From assembly GCA_023333565.1 (NCBI GenBank), contig JAJKFH010000374.1:1922001-1986000 (forward strand): a stretch of DNA of 64,000 bases, given 5' to 3'. Every line of letters starts with the position of its first letter. Within the stretch, counting starts at the first letter, position 1. Below the pieces are notes generated by a model, which saw only the letters and a program-made list of their open reading frames with translations, was not told the origin of the DNA and ran no database searches. The stretch comes from Puffinus mauretanicus (lineage: Eukaryota; Chordata; Aves; Procellariiformes; Procellariidae). This document shows, one piece after another, positions 25,495 through 39,500 of this stretch. The position numbers were made by a program, and so were the translations under genes.

Positions 25495-28400
25495 TTTCCT
25501 TCTTTTAGAAATTACTGGGCTTCTGCTGGGGCTGCTCATTAAACTCTGTGCTGATGGGGGGAGATGCACAATCCCTCACCGCAGTGGCAGCGCTCAGGGG
25601 GTTAACCAGGTAAAGCACTGCACCTTCCTTCCTGCTGGAGACTAACGAGACAGACAGATGCAGCGTGAACCAGTGGCTCAGAAATGGCCCCTTAAAAGGC
25701 CAGAATTACCCACAAAAGCATGTCAGCTCCTCGGCCAAAAGACAAGAGGGTGTTGTCTTTAGTACATGTGACAGCTGATAAAACAGCCTTTCCCATGTGT
25801 TCAATAAAAGCAACAGGCTCGGAGCCCCTTTCAACACCTTTATCCTGGCTGTCAGTTATGAAGCCTCCTGATACCGATAAGACACAAGTCAGGACAAATA
25901 CTGCCCTGTTTTCTGAGGGGTGAAATAGTGGTGTATGCAGTGAAGTGACTCAAAGCCAGTGTGACAGGACAAACGCACCGCAGAGCTGGGAGCGGAGCTC
26001 CAGCGGGTATTTGCAGAGGGATCCTGAGTTTCAAGCTCAGAGAGACAGAGAGATGCATGGCCTAATTTACGGGCTCTGAGTCTCTCCATAGCCAAGATGA
26101 GGTGGACTCTGGGCTCAGCCCTTCTACAGGGTGATTTGGTCCCATTCTGTATCTGCCTGCATTAGCAGTGGGTGACAGACAGTGTGACTCCCGACCAGTC
26201 AATGATACCAACATTAGGAAGTGACAGAGGCCATATTTTTAATACTAATACCAGTCCTGATGATCTTCTGCCTCTGGCAGCCTCCCTCCCTCCTCCCAGA
26301 GCTAGGGCAGGGCTATGTCCATCCCCACACTGCTCCAGCAGTGGCGAGGGAACATGGGAAGCAAGCCATGGTCCTCAGCCTTCTGCCTGAGCACTGCTTC
26401 TCCACAGGAGGAAAGCATTGGTGCAGAGCTGCTGGACATACGGGGTGAATGGCAGGTGTGCTGGGAGGGAGAGGGGTCTGATAACCCCTGGGAGGGGGTC
26501 CTCTGTGTCCTACCCCAAACTGGGCTCTGCACCGCCTGCTGATCCACTAACTTAAAAGCACCAGGCTACTTAGTGCTGGTATTGCAAAAGTCTGAAGTGA
26601 TACCAGTATGTTTAGGGCTCTAATCTCAGCCCATGTGGCTGTGCTGAGCTAGCTCCACCCACCAGTGAAAGCCTAACACCTAACTGATAGCTGCGAAGCA
26701 GCAGCAGATCAAACTGCCCTGGCCAGCTGGTGCCCAGGGTATTTACCCAGGAGCTCCGGCCAGTGACTGTCTCATATCCAAACATGAGCAGAGCGATTAA
26801 ATTCAGGGCGGGTATTTCTGCAAAGCTGCAATCACAGCCCTAATTGCAGGAGGATATACCCACAGAGAGGTGGTACACAAACCCTTAGAAAGATACTCTC
26901 TGCCCTGGAGACCTCTGGGTCTCTTTAGAAGAGGTAGACAAAGTGCACTTCATTAAATGGGGCATTCAGCCTCTCAGCTCATCACACGAGGTCACGGAAG
27001 AGGTATGTTATAGGGTAGCAATCCAAAACTCCCTGCCCTGAGCCTCGACTACAACTTCCCTGCTGCTTTCTTTGATAATTGACTTCCTACTAGAACAAAT
27101 ACAAGTTCACCTCCCTTCTGCTTTCCTACAGCTGGATACTTGGAGTTTTTCACCATGGTTGTTTGGGAAAGCACTGGTTTAAGCTGGTTCTGCCCTGAGA
27201 GTGATGCTTGGCTCAGCCTGAGCAGGTTCGGAAACACTCTGCTGAGAACCTCCTGCATCGCTTTGTCCCAGAGGCCCCACTGCTTGAGACTTACGGGAGA
27301 CAATGCTGCCTTCCAGCCAGAGTATCTCCTGCTGGGGGCACAGGGAGGAATAAATGGATACCACATGTCCTGTGTTCTGACTTCGAAGACTTCTCCCTGT
27401 GCACAGCAACTTTTAGCACTTTCCTGGGCAAATGGATAATGCCTAGGGTGAGTCAGATGTTCATATATCCCTTGACCCAGCTTTCTCTACTAAAGCAAAA
27501 AGAAAATCCCTTTCGTAACTCCTTTGCTGCAAGTCTGAAAGACCTAAATAAAGGTCTTTGAATTTGAAAGGTATGTTGAATATTGATGGGTGGTAAAGTC
27601 TAGAGGGCCATAAGGCAAGGTCCACCTGAACGGTACCTGATGACGATTCTTTTTGCTGCTGGTGTACCAAACTGCTTCATGGATGATGGCTGGTGCATCT
27701 GCAGATGTCTAGACACAGCAAGGCTAAAAAGCCGCAGGCAGGGGGGCTGCTGCTATTGCTGCCAGATGACAGCAGCCAGGAGCTTCCTTGGCTCTGCCCT
27801 GTGGCCTTTTGGTGAACCTGCTTGCTCTGTTCTCCAGCCTCTTCAAAGTTTTTCACCCAGCTCATTCACTGGGCTTGGTGAAGGGGGTTTGGAACTGGTT
27901 TAATGAGAAAAGTACTTCGTGTGTTAACCTGCACAGCATTTATGTTGCAAGAGGGTAAATGAGTAACTTTTATTTGGGGCAGCACTGGGCTTCAGTTCAC
28001 AGAGGTAGTTTTCTCTCCACCATACATAATGCTCATTGAAATTTATCGGCAGGTCCTCAAGAGACTCTGAGCATCTTAATGGAATCAGAGGCCTCTTTTT
28101 ATAAATGCATCTCACTTTTATTTTTACATGTGTGAGTGAATTTCCAGCTCATAAAAGTGAAGACCTCCTCTTCAAAGTTCACACGCACACTCACTAACAC
28201 AAAAATGCAGTTTCATTCCCCTCAGGAATGAAGGGCTCAGACTCCTGCCTTTCCTGTCCTTCATCACTCACCACCACCTCTGAAACTCTGCTGATGAACA
28301 TCAGTCCCGATCTCTGACCTTTCTGCTAATGCCTTCCTGGGACTGTCCCCTCTGCTGGGCTTAGTCCTGCCAAGCTGCAGGGCTCTGTCCTGCTGTGAGT

Positions 28401-30312
28401 CGGACTGAATGCACCAGCTAGGTTCCTAAACGGGGCCCAGCTCAGAGCCACCCCTTTGTACACAGAAAAGATTTTCAACCTTGAATAATTGAAGGAAGAC
28501 CTGGCTCAGTGTGGGTAGGGACTCAGGAAGGTTTCCCAGAGTGGGAATAAGGAGAGGGTCAGGATTCAGCAGCAATGAGCAGATGTTTGCCTTTAGGACC
28601 CAATGGTTTCAGTCTCTCCAGGGTTCATCATTGCATGTTACTCAGTTTCTGCCGTGCCCATTATCTTCGAAAGACACATCTATCTGAGAACGCTCCTCTT
28701 CTCCTCAATCCCCATTTTTCTTCCTGGGCGTGGACATCTTCCGTTAAACTTCAAGTACCTCTCTTCAGACCTCAGTTTCCTAACTAAGATTATTTATTGA
28801 TAGCCTCTTTCTTTTCTTTTTTCTTTTTCCCTTTTGGCTCCATGGCTCATCAATTAACTGGAGAGGGTATTGATCGGTAATTGTGTCAGGTTTCCCAAAG
28901 CTTTCTGGGAAATGCGGCTCCTGCTACTGCTTCAGATGATTGCATATGCTCTGTCTTTGATTCACAGAGCACAGCTAGGGAGTATTCTCACTCAATGTGA
29001 CTTAAACGAGCAATGAGCTTACAATTTACCCTTAGGAGGGTATTATTTGCAGCTCTTGCTGGATGGGTGTTTGACATTAAAAAGAAAACAGAAGAAGCCA
29101 GAACCTAACAATTAGTTCCCACTGAGCCAAATGGAAACTTTAAATTGGGGGTCTATGGCAGTCTGACATATGTTAGTTTATAGCACTAGGCTACCTGGCT
29201 GGAAGGATATTTGTGTCTGGCAAACTAAACTTACAGTAGTAACATGATTTGTACCACAATCCGATTTCACCCTTTTCCTTCTAAAGACTCAGTAAATTAA
29301 GTTCATGTTGGTGGCACTCTGTGCTATAAAACTGCTGCTGTAATCCCTACTGGGTCTCCCAGTGCTAGCACAGCTCCTAAATTTGGAAATGATTTGCTTA
29401 AAGAGATCAGCTATTGATTAATAAGGGATTATTTTCTGAGTCTTCATCTGCTTTTCTACATGATGGATAATTCTGTCCTACCAAGCCTGTAATTCCCAAG
29501 CCTGGGATTGGGAAGATGGTGTTGGCCTGTTCAAAGTGTACATGTGCAGCTGCTCACCTCCTTTTCCGTGCTGAACCCCTATTGATTGCAGTTGAGGAGA
29601 AAACGTGACATTGCCTTTGCTTCTAGGATGATTTACGTGGCCTTACAGCCCACAATACATCTCTGGCCTGAAAGACGTATAATCCATCTCACTGACAAAT
29701 GCCAGTGTGTGTTTCAAAGCAGTTAAGGGTGGGTGGGTAACAGAGATGGCAAAATTGACCTATTAGCAAATAGCCTGAGAAAGAGACGCTTTATATATTT
29801 GAATATGGTAGATATTTCACCAGTGCCTCACTTGCATTATACGGTGATCAGCTCCCTCTTGCTTGCTACTACGTCAAGGAGTTCACTGCTGGGCTGGGTG
29901 TTGTGTTGAGCTCCTCAGTGGTGGCCCATGGAGGGCTGGACTGCCCAAACAGTGATGGGAGGTCTGGGACATTGGGGAGTCATGATGGCTAGTCGATAAG
30001 GATGTCCGTTCCCTTGGACGGTCTGGAGGTTCTGCTGTCTCTGGCTGGTAGGTGATGTGATGCTGCAGAAGGAGAGGCTAAGGAAAAGATGGAATTTTTT
30101 AAGTGCCAATATTTTGGCAGATAGAAGAGGAATTGCTCTGTGCGCTCCTACCTAGCCTGCCTTCTGCCAACAGGAGAGCTTCCTGAGCTCTCTCTTCATC
30201 TGTGTTCCTTGCTAAACACCCCCTGAGTTTCCCCCAAAGCTGATCACAAATCAGTGAGAGAGAAATTGTTCCTACTGACTTAGGATGAGACTTTGCCATA
30301 TAGTCCTGTGTC

Positions 30313-30334
30313 TTAGACCAAGCTTAGACCAAGC
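30313..30334. repeat. 11-base tandem repeat
   Basis: TTAGACCAAGC occurs twice in direct succession. It looks like a small slippage-type duplication with no visible function. Confidence 0.75.
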
Positions 30335-30494
30335 TCTTCAAGAAGCCACTTTACGAAGAGGGACCGTTCGAGCTACTCAGACATGGGTCTTTAAGCCCTT
30401 ACATAAAACTTCAGGAAGCATTTGCTTGAAATAAGCTGCTGTCACCATTTGTGAGGCATTTCCACCCTGAAGGGTAAGAAAGAGGAAAAGGAAA

Positions 30495-30527
30495 GGGCTT
30501 CAGGGGGGGCTGGAGGGGGCTTGAGGG
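30495..30527 (+). other. Potential G-quadruplex motif
   Basis: Four G runs (3, 7, 5 and 3 G) are separated by loops of exactly five bases: CTTCA, CTGGA and CTTGA. This satisfies the usual G3+/loop 1-7 rule. The related loop sequences suggest an approximate 10-12-base tandem unit. No gene start was identified nearby. Confidence 0.55.
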
Positions 30528-33337
30528 TCTCATCCACAGTGAAAGCAGAGGGGCTGATGTGGACCTAGATATTTTGCACTATCCCAAACCAGCTCTCCGT
30601 TCTCCTGTATTTCAGGTATTGTCTCCTAGGGCTGTTCAAGGGAAGGTGAGTTCTTTACTCAAGTCCAGGCCTAATTTCATACTTCAATGGGAGTAATAAA
30701 AAGCTTGTCAGATGAAGCTTGTTTTCATAACACCCCCTGCAAACATCTGTCCAGCACACATGCAGACGCACACACAAACACAAAGGCTTTCTCATTATCC
30801 CTGGCTTTGTACTATCCAACTTCCACCATTGTTTTTTTCTCGCTGTTTGTACATTGACCTGTATTCAATGCAGCATCCCTGCATGTGTTGTGTTTCTCAC
30901 AGTAACCGTTGTACACGTGTACCTATACGGATTATGCATGCACCAGATCTTCACAATTCCCTTGTTGCGCCTGGCACAAGTTCAAATGAGTTGAATTGGA
31001 AAGCAATGGCTTTTCCCCCTCTCATCACTACATGTAAATCTTCATCAGGTTGGTGACTTTCCAGCATATCACACCCACTGTTTGTGTTTTGTGTTTTGCT
31101 TTGTTAATCTATTAGCTCAGCAGATAATAAATCAGTCTTAGAAAGAATTAGCACTTTGATGATGCCTCTCTGCCTCACAGAGCACCTTTTGTTTTTTTAT
31201 TAAGGTGACTAGTATTTCTTTTCATGAAGAGTCAGCATGTGAATTTTCTAGCCACCAGCAGAGCATCTTCTGTAATTCCACACGCTGAGCATCTTCACCA
31301 GCCTGTCAGCTGCTGCTTCTGACTGCTTCTCTTGTGCTTCGGACTTTCACACTGCTCTGGGAAAGCTTCTTAGCCCAAAGATGCCACCTGCTTCCCTGTG
31401 AACTGCTCCAAAATCACCAATCCTGTAGGACGAGTGGTTGTTGTGGGAGATGAACCAACACAGAGGGTTAGAGATGCTAAGGGTGCCAACTGAATGCGGA
31501 GTCTCCTGATGAGGTGGGTTTGGTTTGGGCTGTTCTAACTGTGATGGTTAACCCTTGGTTTTCAGACCTGATGCCATGTTCATACATTATTTCCCAAAGT
31601 TCAGAGCTGCTGTCAGCAGTTTGAAAGGTGGTTTGAACAAAGGGCTGCGTTCCAGCAAATAAGATACAGAAGGTTCAAAATCAGCCCACATAAAAATTTA
31701 ATCCCTAATTTTAAGACAAAAGCAGAATCACATTAAGAAGCTAAGCTGAAGAAGCTGCTTTATTTTTTCATAGCATCCTCGTATATATGCTGAAATGCAT
31801 TCCTTCCCCATCAATCACAGTAAAGAGCATATTTGCTTAAAGTAGTTGCGAATGAAAGAGATGTGATGAAATCACCGTCAATGGTCAGGCTGGGAATTCA
31901 TCAAGATGTCTACTGATCCTCTTAAAAAAGTATCATTGCCTGTTGAATTGTGGAGCCTAATGGAAGGAAAATTAGTTGACAAAGTCTGTTTTATTTTCCC
32001 AGAGTTATAGACTTCATCATATTTCCAATTCGCTGCTAAACAAAGCTATGAGCCCACCTTTTGTTCAATTCGAAGCATTTAATGACTTCATAAAAAAAAC
32101 AGGCTGTTGAAATTTATATCCACAAGTTGTCATCTTTGCCTTATTTTCAATTTTCCTGTGGAGTTATTAAAACATTATGTGATCATAATATATTTATGGG
32201 GAGGGGGAAATGAGGTGTAACTCTGACTGAGGCACAATGATTTGATAAGAACTGTAAAGCATCAAGTGCCACTAACTTGTACAGGGGAAGATATGTGTGT
32301 GCGTCTATACACTGAGTGGAGTTTCGAGTACATATATTCCATACTTGTTGCACGGAGTTTCAATTCTCCCGACCTATATAAATATTAATGAGACTCAAAG
32401 GTATCAAACTCTGCTCAACAAGTTGAACTTAGACTCCCTCCTGCCTTTGAACTGTTTTGCCGTTTTCTTTTGGATACTGCATGACAGAGGATAGGAGTTT
32501 TGGAGAAAACTTAATGGTAGTGTTTTGCTGCTAACAAGCACGGAGCCCATTATTATTCCCTATGCCTTTACTCACAGGGGAGAAAAAAAGAAAACTGTTA
32601 ACGGACATAAGTAGCTTTCTGGGTTTATGTTCTGCTCTGTCTTCTGTTAGGTTATACTGCACCTTCCCTGTGGTATCTGAACTTCTGGCCTGTTTTGTCA
32701 GCTGGGTGCAGAGCCAAACTTACCTTTGTAAGTAGGATGCTGAGCACGTTGACTGTAACAGTTCTGGACAGGGATTTTCTTTCTGCTGCATATCTGCACA
32801 GTGTTTTGTGCAGGGCTCCTCACCTAGGACCTCTATGGCTGTGTTAAGAGCTTCTAGTATGGCACCAAAGACAGACTTACAATTTAGAGAGACTGTTGCT
32901 CTCAGTCTCTAGGCTTTCTCTCCATGGAAAGAAGTGACTGCAATGTCCAAGCTGAATACAGACAGCAGGCAGGTCTGAAAGATGTCTGTATTGAAATAAA
33001 AAGGGACCCCTGATTTTCTGACCAAAAATGCAGTCCTGTTTTCAACGCAGTGCAGCACTGATTTAAACATATTAATCATTTTAGGGAAAAGTTGAATCTG
33101 GTATAAATCAGAGTAACCCATTGTCTTGAGCCATGCTACTTCAGTCTCCAGCGGTCGAGAAATGGTCCAACCAAACCGATGGCATGTCAATATGAGTGAT
33201 AGGAGGCGTATGTTTCTGTGTGCTAAAAGCAGCACAACACATTGCAAGGCATAGGAAACTGGAGCGGTTCCGACAGAGTCACATATGGCTTCACATATAT
33301 AATGTGCAAATTCATCAGTCAAAAATATTGAAACACT

Positions 33338-33415
33338 TCATAAGGGTAAAGTTCTGATCCTACAAGGGCTGCGATCCCACAGACTTAAGGGGAGCAGAGT
33401 GGAATCAGTGCCAAC
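33338..33415. mobile_element. Probable ancient amniote repeat debris
   Basis: The stretch with GTTCTGATCCTACAAGGGCT and the following GATCCCACAGACTTAAGGGG resembles degenerate interspersed repeats widespread in bird, turtle and crocodile genomes, which carry a GATCCTGCAAGG..GACTTCAATGGG pattern. I cannot name the family, and the match is short. Confidence 0.3.
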
Positions 33416-33469
33416 TGCTTGCAAAATCCTCCCACAATAGTGTTTTCCAGGGCGGTCACATGTAAGCAG

Positions 33470-33560
33470 CTTGCGTCTTGGGAGACCAGGATTCATATCT
33501 GGCTTTAGTGATACCCAGCTGAGTGATTTCACCCATTTTCCTTTGTCACATGCATAATAT
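33470..33560 (+). mobile_element. Possible degenerate MIR-like SINE fragment
   Basis: GGGAGACCAGGATTCATATC followed by a GAGTGATTTCACCC and TTTTCCTTTGTCACATG stretch follows the order of the MIR core (GGGTTCAAATCC, then AAGTCACTTAACC, then CAGTTTCC..CATCTG). Divergence is high and the copy is only about 90 bases, so a chance match is possible. Confidence 0.35.
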
Positions 33561-36500
33561 CGTCAACCATCCTGGATCAGGAGAAGCTGTCCATGCTCAA
33601 GCAGACCTGTGATAGCAAAGGAGGTTGCAAGACAAGTGCCTCACCCTTTCTCTGTTAGAAGATGAGGAGAGGGGGCTTCATCACAGCTATATGGGTTGGT
33701 GGACTACAGCATCCTGCCAGTCAGGAGAGAGGTCTTTAGACAGGGTGCTCCAGAGCTGACGTAAGGGATGCCAAAGGTTGTTGAAAGAGAGCACAGAGGA
33801 GTAAAGGCAGAGTTAAGCCTCTGTGCCAGAACAAGGCCATTTCAGGTCAGGAATGAAGAGCCTTCGCAGAGCTGTGTGGGGAATCTGGCAAGGTATCTGC
33901 CCTCAGAATTCCTGTCTCCAATCTGTGCTAATATTTGGCTCTTTCAGGGTTGCTACATCCACTCATGAAAAAGAAAATGCAAAGAAAATATATGCAGGAA
34001 TTTTTCCCTACTAGGTGTATCCCAGCACTGTTAAACTTCACGTTTGCACATCCAAACAGCTCTCCAGCACCAAGAAATGAGTGTCTGGGCCCACCAAAAG
34101 CATATATTTGTCTTTCTGGGACGAGCACATACCCCGTGCTTTGCAAGGCTTGTTTCGATTGCTGATTTTGGGTTGACAAGATGCATGGGGCTCCAGAGTG
34201 TAGCTCACTGCACAGACTGTGCTGAACTGACAGGACAGATACGTGGGGCCATTTGCTGGCACATGGAAAAAACAACGAAAAACATTAGCTACATTAGAAC
34301 TATTTAAGATAACCCTGAGAGCCCTTCTTACAGACAGCTCTGCTCCTGCTGACTCTAACTGTATAATGCTAGAGCAGAAAGCCAGGCCCAGCATGGCTGG
34401 TAGGAGAGGGGTTTAATTATTTTCATTCTCCATTTTCATTTCAGCCTTCCTAGTAATTTGCATTGCCTTTGTTACCAGAACAAGGGAGACAAAAGATATT
34501 TGCCTTGTAGATTCCTTTAAAAAGCAGTTCTTGTGCTGGTGAAAGCAGCTTGCCTGACAAGCTGCTAAAACGAAAACCCACAAACCCACAGAGCACAGAC
34601 CCCGGGTTACTCTTCTGGACCACGAGCCTCTGAGGGCAAGAAAGAAATGTGGTCCTCTGGACCAGTCCCTAGTCTATTTGATGGGGTTGCCAACAGCAAG
34701 GTCAATGCAAGCCCAGCCTCAGGCATGTATTATTTGCTGTTGTAGACGAGCTGGACCACTAATCTCTTTCCCCTGGATCACCAAAGATGCTTTTGGTGGA
34801 GTTAGCTCATGGTGATGGCCACAGTGGCTGATTTGGAGGCAGGAGTTGCAGAGTGAATGACTCTGTTCCGTTACTGAGCCTTGGTGCTTGATAAAACTGC
34901 ATCTGTGTGTCGAAAAGGAAAGCAAATCACTAGCACTAATGGAAGGGTGGATTGTTTGAGACAGTTCCAGACACCCAGGAGACCATCGCATTTTCCTGTT
35001 GGAGTTAAACTGATGCGTGTTGTTCCAGACTGCACACATGGGAATGCTCTTTATTTTCATTTCCAGCTCAGAAAGCTTGTGCCCACCATTTTCTCATTGA
35101 GAAATCACACAGTTTTCTGTACCTGCTTATCATAAAATAAAAGCCTGAAAGTGTAGCTTTCGTTCCAAACTGCTTGTGAACTTAAGAGTAGCAACTGCAA
35201 AACACTGTGGTACATCTATGTCCACAACCAGAAATCTGTGTGTCCTTTCTGCCTGTCCTCTGAGCTGGCCATAAACAAACAGGCTACTTTCCAGAAAAAC
35301 ATATTAACAGGGAGTTCTTCCTTCAAAGATACTGGAGTAGAGCAGCCACCAGGCCTGTCTCCGACATACAACCACGTCTAGGGGTGGAGGAAAATAGGTA
35401 GGTCTTTGTCATTAGCTGTCAAAATCGGGACAGAGGAGGCTAAGTATTTGGAGTAAGAGGTCATATAAGAATCCATGTGCATGTAGGTGAATTTACCTGT
35501 ACTAGAAAAAAAAGAAAAGAGGAGCTCCATCAGAACTGTTCAGAGATGGATCTCTTTTGTTAGAAAATACTAGGGTTTTAATGCAGAGATTACAGCATTA
35601 CATCTCTGTTGCTGGAGACAAAATATGGCTGTATACATTAAAAATATTGAATATAGCTGGCTACTGTGTGGATACACACAGCTGATGTAGTCAGAATGCA
35701 TTCATTATTCTGGAAACACAGGCAGTTTTTGTATTTTGCTGCAATTTGCTGATGCTCTGCTTTTCATTCCATTTGAACCTGTTTCCCTTCAAGTTAAATA
35801 ATTTTTGAGTAGAGTTGGCTCTGGTGTTTTTAATGCCCTTAGCAGAGTTTGGAGGTCACTGCAGCAGAGCAACTGGTGAAGGCAGCAGAATTCCAGCAGC
35901 AATTGAACTGCTTCCATGAACCTCTCTTCGTTGTATCCTCTGGACATCTGTTGTGCTTCCTTAATGGGGACTGTTGGCTTTGCTCTTCAGGAACCGAGCA
36001 AAATATTCTTAAGATTTCAAAAATACTCTGAAGTGCTGGTTAAGTCAGATCTAAACACAGATAACAACACAAACAACAAAATAGTTTGTAATACTTCGCA
36101 GCTCTTAACATTCGTGTATACTACACCAGCGAAGAGGAAACTCTACTGATTATAGACTGAAAATCCCCTTGCGCTTCTTAAATAGCGTGAGTTTCACATA
36201 ACCTTAAATCATCTCAGTCCCAGGTGACAATGAGGAGAAAAAGGTTGTGGGAAAGGGAAGGTGAGAGAGGAAGCTGGAAGGCTGCAGTGAGCAGGAGGTT
36301 TCCGTAGCGTGGTGGAGCAGCTGTCTGCAGCACAGGCAAGGGCAAAAACTGGCTCTAGCATGGCTGCAAAAGGAAGAGCCTCTTCTGAGCAAAGAAGCAT
36401 GGCAACACCAGGGCAAAAAAGTCTTCCTTGGTGAGGTCCCAGCAACAGCAGGTCAATGTGTAAAGACTCTGGGTCCAACAGCAGCCACAGAGCAACTATG

Positions 36501-39500
36501 CCACAGCCATGTCAGATGAGACCAGCCAGGACCTTTGTGTCTCTTGATACAAGGGAAATGTTGCAGGAACACGGCACAGTGATTTTGCCCAGCATCTTCT
36601 GTACATACCCTGAGCCAGGCAGGAGGTAGTTTCTGGGGAAAGGACATTATTAACAGTGCTTTCCAGAAGTTTCCAGCAGCTCTCTGAGCGAGCGAGTTGG
36701 TCTTTCACAGAAATCTTCTGCTTGAAAACTTTAGAGGTTTTTTTTTCCTACACTGTGCTGCAGGCTCCTGCATGTTATGTTGTCATACTTGGCAGGAGGA
36801 TGAGGGGTAAGGAAGTGTTAAGTTATAATGTAAATTGAGTTTATTGCTGTCTGGCAGAATATTTTGGCAGCCTTTTGTGACAAAGCCTCTGCCACAAACA
36901 CTTTTTTGCGTTTGGAACCAGGTCAAACTGTTAATCTGGGTGTCTGCAGGAACATGTACAATACTACAGCAGCTCCTACTGTCAGAAGACGGATGCATCC
37001 CTGGCTTCCCACTGAACGTGGTCACTTCCGACAATGTTAGAGTCAATAGGTTTTGCTGGCGAGAAAGGTTATTGGGATGGGAAGAAATGACTGATTCAAA
37101 AGGGTCTGTGTTAAAACAGCTGTTCAAACCATAATGTTTCCAGTTTCTCAGTGTTTCAGGACAGGCACATCTTCCTTGCAGCCATCAAAACTGTATCACA
37201 GATAATTACTAATCTGCCAATCTGCTAGCTTCAAAGCTGTGGAGCAAATCTATCCCAGTCCGGCCCTGAGTAGTTCACGTTTGGGACTCCTGTTCCCGTA
37301 AGTCAAGTTTTGTGTCACAGACCATCACAGAAAGCCCTAATGATGTGGTACCTGCAGGGCACAAGGGGAGTTTGGCCAGTGGGTTTAGCAAGAGGAAGGA
37401 CTCATCCCACATGTCCTCCTAGAAGGCCCTTCCAGTTCAGCGTGTCGCTGTAGTATCACGTGAAAACATCCCTTAGGTTATAAGGAATGTTTCTGTCATG
37501 ATCCATTCTCCATCATTTCAGCTGAGGAAGGGAGGGAGAAAAGGATGGTAGTGAACTGCACTTCTTATTTTCTTTCTCTGGTCCCATGATAGTACCAGTT
37601 AAAATTAATGGGGCTATTGTACAAGTGCAAGCGTAGGAGAGGATTTATTTGACAGAGCTGCAGATGGAAGGGTTAACTGCCTAAAATGGCTTCATTACTC
37701 AAATATTTTCTTGGAAAGCTTTGAAATGGTAAGCCTTTGTAGTTTTTTTTTAATTTACATTGATCATTGGCTGTACCAATTAATGCAATTACTTGGTCCA
37801 AAATAAAACATCCTATCAGATCTGTATCATATGCTAGTCCTCTCAGAAAAACAATTTGGGCAGAGCAGACTGAAGAAGTGGATTAGCCAAAGAAAACATT
37901 TCTGTTAAAAGCAATTATAATTTGGGGTTTTTTTTAGAAGAAATGATACATTGCCTACATGCAGAGTCATAAGCCATTTCCTTTTCAATAGGAACTAAAT
38001 ATGTTTAATCACTGGGCTGTCATATTAACTATCTATTATTTTTATTTAAAAAACATGAAGGAAACAAATGTTAAAATCTAGGAAATTGGCTCAATATTGA
38101 AATTTTCTCTTGGGATACAGGTAGGATTTGAAGATTCAGCAACTTTGGAAGATGGGGGTTCTGCCATGCATTCACGTCTGATTTTTCCAGTTAATTTCAG
38201 TGATCAGAGAAGTTTATGGGTGCTGTTAGTTTCCCAGTTCTGCATCCAAAGGATACATTGGAAAACAGACATGACCTGAGCATAACCTCCCTCTGATCTA
38301 TAAGCTATATTAATATGACTGTGGGTGGTGGGGATTTGCATACTTGGATCCAATTTTTTTTTTCTCTACAGTATTAATCCTTTACTTGGAACCCACATAT
38401 AAAAGACTTGGCTTTTCAGGGCCAGATCATGTGTTTTCCAGGCCGGTGGACACCTCAGCAGATCTGCTGGTGGGAATTTGTTACCATCAAACCCGAAATG
38501 AGAGCTTAATTCTGGATTTGCCTGAGGGCCAAACCTTTTTCACAGTTCCAATCCGCATCTAAATACCTCCACTTTGATCTTCCCTGCTTCGTGCACTCTA
38601 CTCTTTTATCGTCAAAAGAGGTTCAGCCAGATTTGTGGTGGAGATTACACCTCACTTCTTTGTACCTCTATTTGCACGAGCACCAAAACCCACCATCTCC
38701 CACCCATTCCCTCTCACTGGGTGGTGGAGACCAACCTGGGGGGGGTGTCCCATCCTGGCCATGTGAGACAGTGCCCTCTAAGTAAACTCAGAGAGAGCAG
38801 CAAAACAAAAGTGAGGAGAAAGAAGACCTCCAAATTCAACCTCCATCCAGCATTTCCCAGGCTCTGGAGGGCTCTAATGATGTTGCACATTGGCATGTCC
38901 CACTATGATGCCACAGACTCTTCTGAATGCCTCTCCAGCACAATAGGCAAAGTGTGCTCCTATCTCTGCACCTAACACAATGCAATGGACCTTCTCCACC
39001 AGAGATGTCCCCTCCTGCTGCTCCTCTTCCAGTAATGGCGAAGGGCTGGCTTCTTCCTGAGCTTTGCCAGACACCACATGTCTTGCTGCAACTTCTCCCA
39101 GACATGTGCCTGGTTGATGTGGTTACCCCTGCACCCAGCTGAGGAAGCCCAGCAACATTTTTCAGGCCAGCACAGTGGTTTTCAGCCCAGAAGGCCATAT
39201 CAGGTCAAGTGAAACACTTAGCAGATGTTGGCAAAATGGTGAAAAGAATATTAATAAATAAAAGTAATTCCCTCTCCCTCCCTCCAGCTCTTCCTCAAAA
39301 CACTAATTAAAAAAGAAAAATTCTGGGGTTTATATATTCTTTTGACTGCTTCTAAAACATTAAATAAAGCTGAAAAAAGAAAGTGAAATATTACTTTGCA
39401 TGTCAGCTTTTCTGTTCACCAAAGCTGCTATGAGAAGGAAGGGGATTGGGATGTACCTCCCAAACCTGTTTTATAAGTATTCTTTACTATTGTCAGTGAA

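Larger units (their letters stand above)
22691..33337. other. Non-coding unique sequence, no gene seen
   Basis: About 10.6 kb with no recognised protein family. Frames at 24.1-25.6 kb and 26.2-27.6 kb overlap on both strands and show no conserved motif. Structural features seen are the 24,940-24,961 tandem repeat, the alternating purine/pyrimidine tract at 25,454-25,494, a repeated TTAGACCAAGC at 30,313-30,334 and the G4 motif at 30,495-30,527. A pyrimidine-rich stretch occurs at about 28,805-28,835. Confidence 0.55.

Noticed and set aside
25166..25645. 159-codon frame crossing the alternating purine/pyrimidine tract
   Set aside because: The His/Thr/Cys-rich middle is just translation of the low-complexity tract.
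28741..28800. CCTCAGTTTCCTAA resembling a MIR CTCAGTTTCC box
   Set aside because: Only one short box matches, with no ordered neighbours from the SINE core.
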